Of a DNA stretch of 64,000 nucleotides, positions 56,969-64,000 are shown one piece after another. Each line of letters starts with the position of its first letter. The first letter of the stretch is position 1. The stretch lies in assembly GCF_036173105.1 (NCBI RefSeq), contig NZ_CP108053.1:5704001-5768000 (forward strand), read 5' to 3'. Origin of the DNA: Streptomyces sp. NBC_00287. GTDB lineage: Bacteria > Actinomycetota > Actinomycetes > Streptomycetales > Streptomycetaceae. A program made the position numbers and the translations under genes. The notes beneath the pieces were generated by a model, which had not been told where the DNA came from, made no database searches, and worked only from the letters and a program-made list of their open reading frames with translations.

Positions 56969-58261
56969 ATGTCGGAAGCCGCAGCAGCGCCCCTCGTCGA
57001 ACCGCGGCCGCCGCGCAAGCTCTACCGCAGCAGCGACGGACGCTGGCTCGGGGGTGTGGCGCGGGGGCTCGCCGGGCACCTCGGACTGCCCGTGATCTGG
57101 GTGCGGCTCGTCTTCGTCGGCCTGTTCATGGCAGACGGCCTCGGCGCGCTGCTGTATGCCGCGTTCTGGTTCTTCGTGCCGCTCGGCGTCGGCGGCGTCG
57201 CCGGACAGCGGCCGCCCTCCCTCGTCACCACCGAGACCTCGGCGGACGGCCGCCGCAGACTCGTCACCCGCAAGCCCGACAAGGGTCAGATCGTCGCCCT
57301 GCTCCTCATGGTCGTGGTGGCCATGGTCTTCGTGGGCAGCGTCGACCTCGGCAGCGGCGCCCAGGCCTACCTCTGGCCCGCCGTGCTCGTCGCCGCGGGT
57401 GTCGCCCTGGTCTGGCGGCAGGCGGACAACGCCCGCCGGGCCCGCTGGATGGAGGTCGGCCGCCGTCGGCGCACTCTGACCCTGTTGCGCGCGGCCGGCG
57501 GAGTGCTGCTGGTCACCACCGGTGTCTCCGGCATCTTCGTGCTCCAGGGCTCCGCCGCCCACCTCGGCTCCGTGCTCCAGGCGGCCCTCGCGGTCCTCGT
57601 CGGGATAACGCTCCTCGCGGGCCCGTACCTCGTGCGCATGACCCAGGACCTCTCCGAGGAGCGTCTGATGCGCATCCGCGCCCAGGAGCGTGCGGAGGTC
57701 GCCGCTCATGTCCATGACTCGGTGCTGCACACCCTGACCCTGATCCAGCGCAACGCGGAGAACGCCGGCGAGGTGCGCCGCCTTGCCCGCGCCCAGGAGC
57801 GCGACCTGCGCACCTGGCTCTACAAGCCCGAGGGCACCGGCAAGGACGAGGCCGACGAGCCCGACACCCTCGCCGACGCGGTCCGGCGCAACGCCGCCGA
57901 GGTGGAGGACAAGCACGGCGTCCCCATAGAGGTCGTCGTGGTCGGCGACTGCCCGCTCGACGAGAAGATCGGCGCACAGATGCAGGCGGCACGCGAAGCG
58001 ATGGTGAACGCCGCCAAGTACGGTGGCGAGGGCGGCGCCGTGCAGGTCTACGCCGAGGTCGAGGGGAAGAGGGTCTTCGTGTCCGTTCGGGACCGCGGGC
58101 CCGGCTTCGATCTCGACTCGATACCCGCCGACCGCATGGGCGTCAGAGAATCGATCATCGGCCGTATGGAGCGCAACGGCGGCACGGCGCGGCTGCGCGC
58201 GGTGCCCGACGGCGGCACGGAGGTCGAACTGGAGATGGAGAGGGCGGAGAAGACGTCATGA
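56969..58261 (+). CDS. sensor histidine kinase with PspC domain
   Basis: A 430-residue kinase. An N-terminal PspC segment (YRSSDGRWLGGVARGLAGHLGL) is followed by membrane helices near residues 50-70, 110-150 and 170-205, a HisKA_3-type dimerisation helix with the phospho-acceptor in AAHVHDSVLHTLTLIQ, and a degenerate HATPase domain (AREAMVNAAKYGG, VSVRDRGPGFDLDSI). ATG 56969 is likely, ATG 56933 possible. Divergent from the PspC/LiaF-like gene (179 bases) and coupled to the response regulator by an ATGA overlap. Confidence 0.92.
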   Translation: MSEAAAAPLVEPRPPRKLYRSSDGRWLGGVARGLAGHLGLPVIWVRLVFVGLFMADGLGALLYAAFWFFVPLGVGGVAGQRPPSLVTTETSADGRRRLVTRKPDKGQIVALLLMVVVAMVFVGSVDLGSGAQAYLWPAVLVAAGVALVWRQADNARRARWMEVGRRRRTLTLLRAAGGVLLVTTGVSGIFVLQGSAAHLGSVLQAALAVLVGITLLAGPYLVRMTQDLSEERLMRIRAQERAEVAAHVHDSVLHTLTLIQRNAENAGEVRRLARAQERDLRTWLYKPEGTGKDEADEPDTLADAVRRNAAEVEDKHGVPIEVVVVGDCPLDEKIGAQMQAAREAMVNAAKYGGEGGAVQVYAEVEGKRVFVSVRDRGPGFDLDSIPADRMGVRESIIGRMERNGGTARLRAVPDGGTEVELEMERAEKTS

Positions 58262-58968
58262 GCGACGAGGCAAGCGGTACGGCGGAGGCCACCGGCAGCG
58301 CGGGTGAGCGCCGGGTGCGTGTGGTCCTCGTCGACGACCACCGCATGTTCCGTACGGGAGTTCAGGCCGAGATCGGCCAGACCGAGCAGACCGGCGTCGA
58401 GGTCGTCGGCGAGGCCGCGGACGTCGACCAGGCGGTCACGGTCATCACCGCGACCCGGCCCGAGGTCGTGCTGCTCGATGTGCATCTGCCGGGCGGCGGC
58501 GGGGTCGAAGTGCTGCGCCGCTGCGCCCCGTTGATGGCCGACGCCGAAGAGCCGGTCCGCTTCCTCGCGCTGTCCGTCTCGGACGCCGCGGAGGATGTGA
58601 TCGGGGTGATCCGCGGGGGCGCGCGTGGCTATGTGACCAAGACGATCACCGGCACCGACCTGGTCGACTCCATCTTCCGGGTCCAGGAGGGCGACGCGGT
58701 CTTCTCGCCGCGTCTGGCCGGCTTCGTCCTGGACGCCTTCGCCTCCACGGACGCCCCTCCGGTCGACGAGGACATGGACCGGCTCACCCAGCGCGAGCGC
58801 GAGGTGCTGCGCCTCATCGCCCGTGGCTATGCCTACAAGGAGATCGCCAAGCAGCTGTTCATCTCGGTGAAGACGGTCGAGTCCCATGTCTCTGCGGTAC
58901 TGCGGAAGTTGCAGTTGTCGAACCGGCACGAGCTGACTCGGTGGGCGACGGCTCGGCGACTGGTGTGA
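58258..58968 (+). CDS. NarL-family response regulator, partner of the PspC kinase
   Basis: A 236-residue regulator. Receiver domain RVVLVDDHRMFRTGV with phospho-acceptor in VVLLDVHLPGGGG, then a LuxR helix-turn-helix (LTQREREVLRLIARGYAYKEIAKQLFISVKTVESHVSAVLRKL). Its ATG overlaps the kinase stop. Together with the divergent PspC protein it forms a LiaFSR-like unit; genes it controls cannot be read from the sequence. Confidence 0.93.
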   Translation: MSDEASGTAEATGSAGERRVRVVLVDDHRMFRTGVQAEIGQTEQTGVEVVGEAADVDQAVTVITATRPEVVLLDVHLPGGGGVEVLRRCAPLMADAEEPVRFLALSVSDAAEDVIGVIRGGARGYVTKTITGTDLVDSIFRVQEGDAVFSPRLAGFVLDAFASTDAPPVDEDMDRLTQREREVLRLIARGYAYKEIAKQLFISVKTVESHVSAVLRKLQLSNRHELTRWATARRLV

Positions 58969-58980
58969 GGCCGGTGCCTC

Positions 58981-60042
58981 TCACACCACCCGAGTCGCCC
59001 CCGCGAACGGCATCTCGGTGAGCGGCGCCAGCCGTACGGGGGCGGACGGGTTCGGGGCGTGGATCATCTGGCCGTTGCCGACGTAGATGCCGACATGGCT
59101 GATGCCGGAGTAGAAGAACACCAGGTCGCCCGGGAGGAGTTCGGAGCGGGCGACACGGCGGCCGGAGTCGATCTGGGAGTAGGTCGTGCGGGGCAGCGAG
59201 ACGCCCGCGGCGCGGTAGGCGGCCTGGGTGAGCCCCGAGCAGTCGAAGGCGTCCGGGCCGGTCGCGCCCCACACATAGGGGCTGCCGAGCTTCTGGTAGG
59301 CGTAGGCGACGGCGTCCGCGGCACGGGAGTTGGGGGCCCGCGTCGTGGCCGTTCCGGGGGCCGCGAGCCCTTCTCGCGCGCCCGAGACCGACCGGGAGGC
59401 ACGATCGGCGCCCCCGTCGAACTCCGCGCGCTCCTCGGCCGACAGCCGGGACAGCAGCCGGTTCGCGGCGTCCAGCTTGCCGGTGATCGTCTGCTTGTGC
59501 CGCTTCAGCTCCGCCTGGCGTGACTTGAGCGAGGCGAGCTCGATGTGCGCGGCCCCGCGCAACTGCTCGATCTCCCGGAGCTGTTTGCGCACATCGGCGA
59601 CGGAGGCGGCCTGCCGGGTGCCGACCCGCTCGGCGAACTCGGCGCCGTCCAGATACCGCTCGGGATCGTCGGAGAGGACGAGCTGTACGGCGGGGTCGAG
59701 ACCGCCGTCGCGGTACTGGGCCGCGGCCATCGAACCGAGCGAGTCCCGCGCCGAGTTGAGCTTCTCCGTCTTGCGCGCCGCCTCGTCCCGCAGTGACTTC
59801 AGCCGCGCCTCGGCCGAGTCCGCCTTCTCCTTCGCGCCGTTGTACTTGTCGGTGGCGGCCTCCGCCTCCTGGTACAGCCGGTCCACCTTCGCCTTGACCT
59901 GCGCCGGTGTCAGTTCGGGCTCGGCGTGCCCGGTCCCGTCGAAGCCGGTCGCGGTCGCCGCGCCCGCGAGGGCGACCGTGGCGGCCGTACGGACGGTGTT
60001 GCCGCCGGCCGAGCGCTGTCGGGGCTTGCGGTGCGCTGCCAC
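58981..60042 (-). CDS. secreted NlpC/P60 endopeptidase (no riboswitch)
   Basis: A 353-residue peptidoglycan hydrolase. After an N-terminal signal segment (AATVALAGAATATGF) comes a long coiled coil (about residues 40-200, VKAKVDRLYQEAEAATDKYN and onward) and a C-terminal NlpC/P60 domain with the catalytic Cys in DAFDCSGLTQ and His in ISHVGIYVG, with MIHAPNP. GTG 60042 gives the start VAAHRKPR, matching the paralogue at 61946. Ribosome-binding site AAAGGA. Domain order is as in RipA-type cell-separation enzymes. Confidence 0.93.
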   Translation of the reverse strand: MAAHRKPRQRSAGGNTVRTAATVALAGAATATGFDGTGHAEPELTPAQVKAKVDRLYQEAEAATDKYNGAKEKADSAEARLKSLRDEAARKTEKLNSARDSLGSMAAAQYRDGGLDPAVQLVLSDDPERYLDGAEFAERVGTRQAASVADVRKQLREIEQLRGAAHIELASLKSRQAELKRHKQTITGKLDAANRLLSRLSAEERAEFDGGADRASRSVSGAREGLAAPGTATTRAPNSRAADAVAYAYQKLGSPYVWGATGPDAFDCSGLTQAAYRAAGVSLPRTTYSQIDSGRRVARSELLPGDLVFFYSGISHVGIYVGNGQMIHAPNPSAPVRLAPLTEMPFAGATRVV

Positions 60043-60125
60043 GTGGACTGCACGTCCTTTCGCACGACTCCTACGACCCGCCCGGTCCGTACGGCCGCCA
60101 GGGGGAGCGTCGTACGGGCTTACAC

Positions 60126-60168
60126 GTCCGGCGGCGGCCCGCACAGGGGGAGCAGGCCGCCGCCGGAC
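60126..60168 (-). promoter_or_regulatory. long perfect hairpin in the leader of the NlpC/P60 gene
   Basis: GTCCGGCGGCGGCC and GGCCGCCGCCGGAC form a perfect 14-base-pair stem with a 15-base loop, in the 5' leader on the minus strand 84 bases before the GTG. No U-run follows, so terminator function is doubtful; it may affect leader folding. Confidence 0.6.
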
Positions 60169-60239
60169 CTTCTCGGCGGTGGTGTCCGACTGCCGCCCCT
60201 GGCCCGGGCGGCGGTGGGGAGCCGGTCACCTGGTGGAGG

Positions 60240-60269
60240 ACGCTAAACCGGGGTGTGTCGGCTTGGTAA
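60240..60269 (-). promoter_or_regulatory. putative promoter for the NlpC/P60 gene
   Basis: On the minus strand TTACCA (60269-60264), 18 bases, TAGCGT (60245-60240). Gives a leader of about 190 bases that contains the hairpin. Confidence 0.4.
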
Positions 60270-60302
60270 CGCGTTGTGCGGAACTGCCATCAGGGGATCG
60301 CC

Positions 60303-60346
60303 AGGTGACCGTATGTGACCGTGATCCGCGAATGGGGCGGTCACCT
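60303..60346. repeat. short inverted and direct repeats in an intergenic region
   Basis: AGGTGACC (60303-60310) and GGTCACCT (60339-60346) are inverted; TGACCGT is repeated directly at 60306-60312 and 60316-60322. They lie between divergent genes (60042 and 60492) and may be regulator sites. The rest of this 449-base stretch holds the hairpin and putative promoter listed separately. Confidence 0.45.
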
Positions 60347-60491
60347 TCACGCTGTGCGATGACCGAAGTGGTGGTTTCGGGGCGAGTGGCGGTGACGGGG
60401 TGCTATGGAGCGCATATATGCAAGATCCGTTGGCGGGGGAAGGCGGGCCGGTGTCGGGCGTCCCGGGGGCCCCTGATTAGGCTCCGGCCTC

Positions 60492-60845
60492 ATGGACGTA
60501 CTCATCCATCTCTTCGTCGGCCTGCACATCATCGGCATCGCCTCCCTCCTGGGCGGATTCCTCACCCAGATGAAGGCGATGGGCCAGGGCACCGCCCGCT
60601 TTGTCCCGGCGATGCTGCACGGCGCGCTGACGATGCTGGTCACCGGGGTGATCCTGGTCGGGCTCAACCAGGCGGACGACCAGACGGTCGACAACTTCAA
60701 GATCGGCGTGAAGCTGGCCCTGCTGATCGTGATCCTCGGGCTCGTCTATGTGAAGCGGGACGACGAGAAGGTGGACAAGAACCTGTTCGGTCTTGTGGGG
60801 CTGCTCACCACGGCGAACATCTTCATCGCGGTGCTGTGGACGTGA
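60492..60845 (+). CDS. small membrane protein, four helices
   Basis: A 117-residue integral membrane protein. Hydrophobic segments are at residues 3-24 (VLIHLFVGLHIIGIASLLGG), 43-59 (LHGALTMLVTGVILVGL), 72-86 (VKLALLIVILGLVYV) and 98-115. No family name. No ribosome-binding site is seen; TAGGCT (60478-60483) ends 8 bases before the ATG, so a leaderless mRNA is possible. The 3' end overlaps the convergent transporter gene. Confidence 0.75.
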   Translation: MDVLIHLFVGLHIIGIASLLGGFLTQMKAMGQGTARFVPAMLHGALTMLVTGVILVGLNQADDQTVDNFKIGVKLALLIVILGLVYVKRDDEKVDKNLFGLVGLLTTANIFIAVLWT

Positions 60846-61845
60846 GCCTGGCGTCCTCGGCCGAGGCAGCCGCGGCGGCCGAGGCGTAGGCCCGCTCCTC
60901 CCGTACCGCCCCCACGGCGACGGCCAACCAGACCGCGACCGCGATCCACAGCAGGACCTCGCCGGGGCCTTCCAGCCAGGAGACGTCCACCGCGGCGGCG
61001 ACCGACAGGGTCGCCGCCGCGGTCATGCCCAGCGAGAACACGGTCGCCCAGCGGCGGACGTCGTAGCGGGTCCGCGGCCGGATCACCTCGGCCACGAGGA
61101 GTGCGGCGTACCAGGCCAGGTCGAGCACCAACAGGGCGACGGTGACCTTGCGCAGGACGTCGTCGGCGTCGTTGTTCCACAGGTACAGGCGCGCGCTGTC
61201 GGCGGCGATCAGCTTGGACCCGGCGAGCGCGGAGATGGCCATCGCACCGCCCGCGACCCACTGGTCCCCGGCGCCCTCGAGCACCTGGCGCAGATCGAAG
61301 CGGGTGAGGGCGACGACGTAGAGGACGAGACCGAGCCAGAACAGCACCAGGGCCGCGTGCGCGAGCCAGGCCGTCGACTCCGCCGCGGCGAGCGTGGCGC
61401 CGAGTACGGCGAGGCCCTGCGTGGCCACGCAGCCCAGGAACACCGCGCCGGGCATACGGCGGTGCCAGTGGCGTACGACGACGTAGAGCAGGCCCGGCCA
61501 CAGCAGGGCGGCCAGCGCCAGCAGGGCCGCGGCCAGGGGCTGCCAGTCCTCGGCGGAGAAGCGGGTGCCGAGCACGGTCGTCGCCGCGACGGCGGTGAGC
61601 GCGGCGGGGGTGCCGGCCTCCTGCCGCCAGCGCTCCGGCTGCCGCACCAGTCGTACGACGAAGTCCGCGGCGAGTCCCAGCCAGGCCAGGCAGGCCACGA
61701 TCAGGGCGATGAGGGAGAGGACCTCGTACCCGGTGAGGTGCAGACCGACCGACACCGTGCCGGTCGCCATCACCGCCGCCCCGGCCGCCGGAGGACGCAG
61801 CGCCCACCAGGCGCGAAGTGAGCGAAGCGCAGAGGTGCCGGACAT
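60823..61845 (-). CDS. probable TDT/SLAC1-family transporter, tellurite-resistance-like
   Basis: A 340-residue membrane protein with about ten helices. The N-terminal PPAAGAAVMATGTVSVGLHLTGYEVLSLIAL is like the conserved first helix of the TehA/SLAC1 group, and FDLRQVLEGAGDQWVAGGAMAISALAGSKL matches a later conserved helix. Members carry dicarboxylates, anions or confer tellurite resistance. The call rests on these segments. Confidence 0.65.
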   Translation of the reverse strand: MSGTSALRSLRAWWALRPPAAGAAVMATGTVSVGLHLTGYEVLSLIALIVACLAWLGLAADFVVRLVRQPERWRQEAGTPAALTAVAATTVLGTRFSAEDWQPLAAALLALAALLWPGLLYVVVRHWHRRMPGAVFLGCVATQGLAVLGATLAAAESTAWLAHAALVLFWLGLVLYVVALTRFDLRQVLEGAGDQWVAGGAMAISALAGSKLIAADSARLYLWNNDADDVLRKVTVALLVLDLAWYAALLVAEVIRPRTRYDVRRWATVFSLGMTAAATLSVAAAVDVSWLEGPGEVLLWIAVAVWLAVAVGAVREERAYASAAAAASAEDARLTSTAPR

Positions 61846-61945
61846 GCGCCGATGCTAAGGAGCGGGGCGCGGGTTACGAGGGGGCACGCGCGCGTGGGTG
61901 AGGAAACCGGGCGTCGAATCACCCCCGCGCGCGTGCCTCGCTGTC

Positions 61946-63130
61946 TCAGGCCGGCCGTACCACGCTGTGGATCGAGCCCTCGCCGTCGTAGAAGATCGAC
62001 TCCTCGCGGACGTAGGTGCCGGGCTTCGGGGCGTGGATCATCATGCCGTTGCCGATGTAGATGCCTACGTGGGTGACGTCGTCGTAGAAGAAGACGAGGT
62101 CGCCGGGCTGGGCGCTGGAGACGGGGACCGTGGTGCCGGCGTTGACCTGGTCGTAGGTGGTGCGGGGGAGGGAGATGCCGGCGGCGTTCCAGGCGCCCTG
62201 GGTGAGGCCGGAGCAGTCGTAGGAGTCGGGTCCTGTGGCACCCCAGACGTACGGCTTGCCGATCTGCGCGCGGGCGAACGCGAGCGCCTTCTCGGCCTTC
62301 GCGGCGTAGGAGGAGTCCGTTGTGGACTCGGATGCGCTGCTGCCCGAAGTCGAAGAGTCGGAAGAGCTGCTCTCCTGCTGCTGTGCCGCCGCCTCCGCGG
62401 CCTCCTGGCGGCGCTGCTCCTCCTCCGCCTGCTGCTCGGCCAGCTCGGCCGCCTTGCGCGCGGCCTCCTCCTGGCGCTTGCGCTCGATCTCGGCGAGCCG
62501 CGCCTTCTCTTCCGCCGTCAGCTCGGAGAGCAGCTCCCGCGCGTCGGCGAGCTTCTTCTGGACCGTGGTCTTGGCGGTCTTCAGATCGGTCTGCGACTCA
62601 TTGAGCGTCTGGAGGCTCTCGGTGGCCTCCTTGCGCTTCTTCATCGTCGCCGACTGCTGCGTGACGTAGTCGTCGACCGCTTCCTTCTGACGGCCGGTCA
62701 TCCGGCTCATCAGCTGGCTCTGGTCGAAGTAGTCCTGCGGGGTGTCGGCGAGCAGGAACGTCGCGGTGTCGGGGGCGGCGGCGCCGGTCCGGTACTGCGC
62801 GGCGGCGAAGGAACCAAGTTCCTCCCGCGCGTCGTTGAGCTTCTGGGTGCGCTTGGCGACGTCGTCGAGGAGGGTGTCGACCTGCTTGCGCTGCTTGGCG
62901 GTCTTCTCCTTGGCGGCGTTGTACTTCTCGGTCGCCGTCTCCGCCTGGCGGTAGAGGTCGTCGACCTTCTTCTCGACCTCTTCGAGGCTGGGCTTGTCGT
63001 CCGTGGACGGGGTGGCGTTGGCCGTCTGGGACAGCAGGGCCACGGAGGTGAGCGCGGCCGTGGCCAGGGCGGGGGTCCGTATGCCTGCTACGCGCGTACC
63101 CGCGGGACGCGACTTGCGGTGCGACGCCAA
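61946..63130 (-). CDS. secreted NlpC/P60 endopeptidase behind a c-di-AMP riboswitch
   Basis: A 394-residue peptidoglycan hydrolase, paralogue of the gene at 58981. Signal peptide to about SQTANATP; a long coiled coil from residue 45 to 250, ending in a Glu/Gln/Ala-rich stretch; a Ser-rich linker; then NlpC/P60 with catalytic Cys in DSYDCSGLTQ and His in VTHVGIYIG. TTG 63130 is used as start (MASHRKSR), with GAAGGAG upstream and the riboswitch before that. The 100 bases after the stop of the transporter gene are simple intergenic sequence. Confidence 0.93.
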   Translation of the reverse strand: MASHRKSRPAGTRVAGIRTPALATAALTSVALLSQTANATPSTDDKPSLEEVEKKVDDLYRQAETATEKYNAAKEKTAKQRKQVDTLLDDVAKRTQKLNDAREELGSFAAAQYRTGAAAPDTATFLLADTPQDYFDQSQLMSRMTGRQKEAVDDYVTQQSATMKKRKEATESLQTLNESQTDLKTAKTTVQKKLADARELLSELTAEEKARLAEIERKRQEEAARKAAELAEQQAEEEQRRQEAAEAAAQQQESSSSDSSTSGSSASESTTDSSYAAKAEKALAFARAQIGKPYVWGATGPDSYDCSGLTQGAWNAAGISLPRTTYDQVNAGTTVPVSSAQPGDLVFFYDDVTHVGIYIGNGMMIHAPKPGTYVREESIFYDGEGSIHSVVRPA

Positions 63131-63147
63131 GGGAGGCGACTCCTTCC

Positions 63148-63275
63148 AATGGTCCGCCTACCGAGTTAGCTGTCGGGTTCGGGCGGGTGGTTAGGAAGGG
63201 TTGCCCTACGACCCTTTTCCCGTAAGGGAGTCGGGTCGATTCACCCCAATGTCGGTGGGTCCCCGGCTCCGGCTG
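63148..63275 (-). promoter_or_regulatory. ydaO/yuaA-type c-di-AMP riboswitch
   Basis: On the minus strand the leader carries conserved pieces of this class in order: GGGGACCC, GGGGTGAATC, a stem, GTAGGGCAACCCTTCC, CGCCCGAACCCGACAGCTAA and CGGTAGGCGG, ending about 20 bases before the start codon, next to GAAGGAG. In streptomycetes this riboswitch is known before cell-wall hydrolase and rpf genes, where c-di-AMP lowers expression. The neighbouring paralogue lacks it. Boundaries are approximate. Confidence 0.85.
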
Positions 63276-63577
63276 CCGTGGGCGGGCAGCGGACTCGGCG
63301 GAGGCCGCGCGGCCCGGCGAGGTTCGCCGGTGGGGGTCGTACGGCCTGTCCGGCACGGTAGCCAACTGGTGTGGCCCCTGTGAAGGTTGATGGGTGATAT
63401 GCCCGATACATTTTCGTGACCTTAGGTCAGGGCGTCGCTGGGCGTGGTCAATCCGGACGGATCTGCGCCGACTTGTACGTATTTTCTCCGGAGTGACATC
63501 GTCCGCCCGCTTCCGGGCGCTAGCTTCCAGCCAGCCGTGGTCGTGTGAGCCGCGGTGGGTGAGTAGGGGGTACGGGC

Positions 63578-64000
63578 ATGAGGAAGCGCACATCACTCGT
63601 CGTCGCCACAGGCGTCGCGCTAGCCGCCACCGCGGGCATCGCGCCCGCCGGGGCGAGCGGGGGAGGGGAAAGCCGCCCGGTCGTCCGCGTGATCGCGAGC
63701 GGACTCGACAATCCACGCCAGCTCTCGTACGACCAGGGGCGGCTGTATGTCGCCGAGGCCGGCCGGGGCGGCAAGAAGTGCATCGGACAGGGGCCCGAGG
63801 GGGAGACCTGCGTCGGTCTCACCTCCGCCATCACCAAGATCTACTGGGACGGGGGCGCGTGGAAGCATCACAGGGTGGTGAAGGGGCTGCCCTCGGGCGC
63901 CGCCCCGGACGGCGGCTTCGCCACCGGCGTCGACGGTGTCTCCGCCCTGTACGGAGAGGTCTGGGCCGTGGAGACCTTCGTCCCGCCGGAGGCCGGGGTG
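63578..64000 (+). CDS. secreted ScyD/ScyE-like protein, 3' end outside window
   Basis: The first 141 residues of an exported protein. Signal peptide to about GIAPAGASGG. Mature part VVRVIASGLDNPRQLSYDQGRLYVAEAGRGGKK resembles the first blade of NHL/ScyD-like propellers with the pattern GLxxPRxL and LYVAE. One or more disulfides are likely (Cys in KKCIGQGPEGETC). Function unknown. Divergent from the NlpC/P60 gene; the 300 bases between the riboswitch and this start hold no further gene. Confidence 0.75.
   Translation, partial: MRKRTSLVVATGVALAATAGIAPAGASGGGESRPVVRVIASGLDNPRQLSYDQGRLYVAEAGRGGKKCIGQGPEGETCVGLTSAITKIYWDGGAWKHHRVVKGLPSGAAPDGGFATGVDGVSALYGEVWAVETFVPPEAGV

Noticed and set aside
1..64000. 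Insertion sequence, prophage or integrative element
   Set aside because: No transposase, integrase, relaxase or terminal repeat was seen; composition is uniform apart from short intergenic regions.

Overview
The window is chromosomal DNA of a Streptomyces (high G+C, GTG/TTG starts, WhiD, BldM, a five-plus-one kinase array, LAXTG-type sorting signal, HrcA/CIRCE-controlled groES-groEL1). The gene order is the conserved Streptomyces core block that, from memory, corresponds roughly to SCO4746-SCO4796 of S. coelicolor, with a carbohydrate island (GH3 enzyme, LacI regulator, GH10 xylanase) set into it. I see no insertion sequence, prophage, CRISPR array, tRNA or rRNA gene.

Layout. 1-4573: tail of an alpha/beta hydrolase, then the tsaE, tsaB, rimI, tsaD group for threonylcarbamoyl-adenosine (t6A) tRNA modification, interrupted by a 54-residue protein and a convergent secreted L,D-transpeptidase-like protein that has lost its catalytic Cys. 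4524-9966: membrane protein, GH3 glycosidase, divergent LacI repressor and GH10-CBM2 xylanase, with matching palindromic operators. 10040-15666: LCP envelope protein, a DGPF/ECF42-type sigma pair, a methyltransferase and two tandem lipoprotein deacetylases. 15682-17948: groES-groEL1 with two CIRCE operators. 17959-21266: SnoaL-like, SDR, MOSC and LysR genes. 21325-26465: a developmental/GTP-supply hub, whiD, bldM (with a SigBldN-type promoter), shbA, guaB and guaB3. 26500-26860: a gene-poor stretch with very short ORFs and a tandem repeat that folds into covarying hairpins. 26930-31303: an NDP-sugar dehydrogenase homologue without its catalytic Cys, glpD and a serine hydrolase. 31474-42485: six adjacent transmembrane Ser/Thr kinase-type genes, one of them a clear pseudokinase, most sharing one extracytoplasmic domain. 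42590-46072: succinate-semialdehyde dehydrogenase and a GMC oxidoreductase. 46103-48372: LAETG surface protein and a chorismate mutase behind what looks like a Phe/Tyr-sensing attenuator. 48373-54386: guaA and several small enzymes. 54547-58968: DoxX protein and a PspC/LiaF-like envelope-stress module (membrane protein, histidine kinase, response regulator). 58981-63275: two NlpC/P60 cell-wall hydrolases, one behind a c-di-AMP (ydaO-type) riboswitch. The window ends inside a secreted ScyD/ScyE-like gene.

Themes. Many genes bear on envelope construction and sensing (LCP, deacetylases, NlpC/P60, L,D-transpeptidase-like, Ser/Thr kinases, PspC module) and on sporulation (WhiD, BldM, the kinase array). 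Three proteins keep a family fold but have lost the key catalytic residue (L,D-transpeptidase-like, NDP-sugar dehydrogenase, pseudokinase), and GuaB3 lacks the IMPDH cysteine. The best candidates for under-described biology are the chorismate mutase leader (48121-48283), the tandem hairpin/micropeptide repeat (26650-26850) and the pseudokinase with a large insertion in its activation segment (33563-36220).
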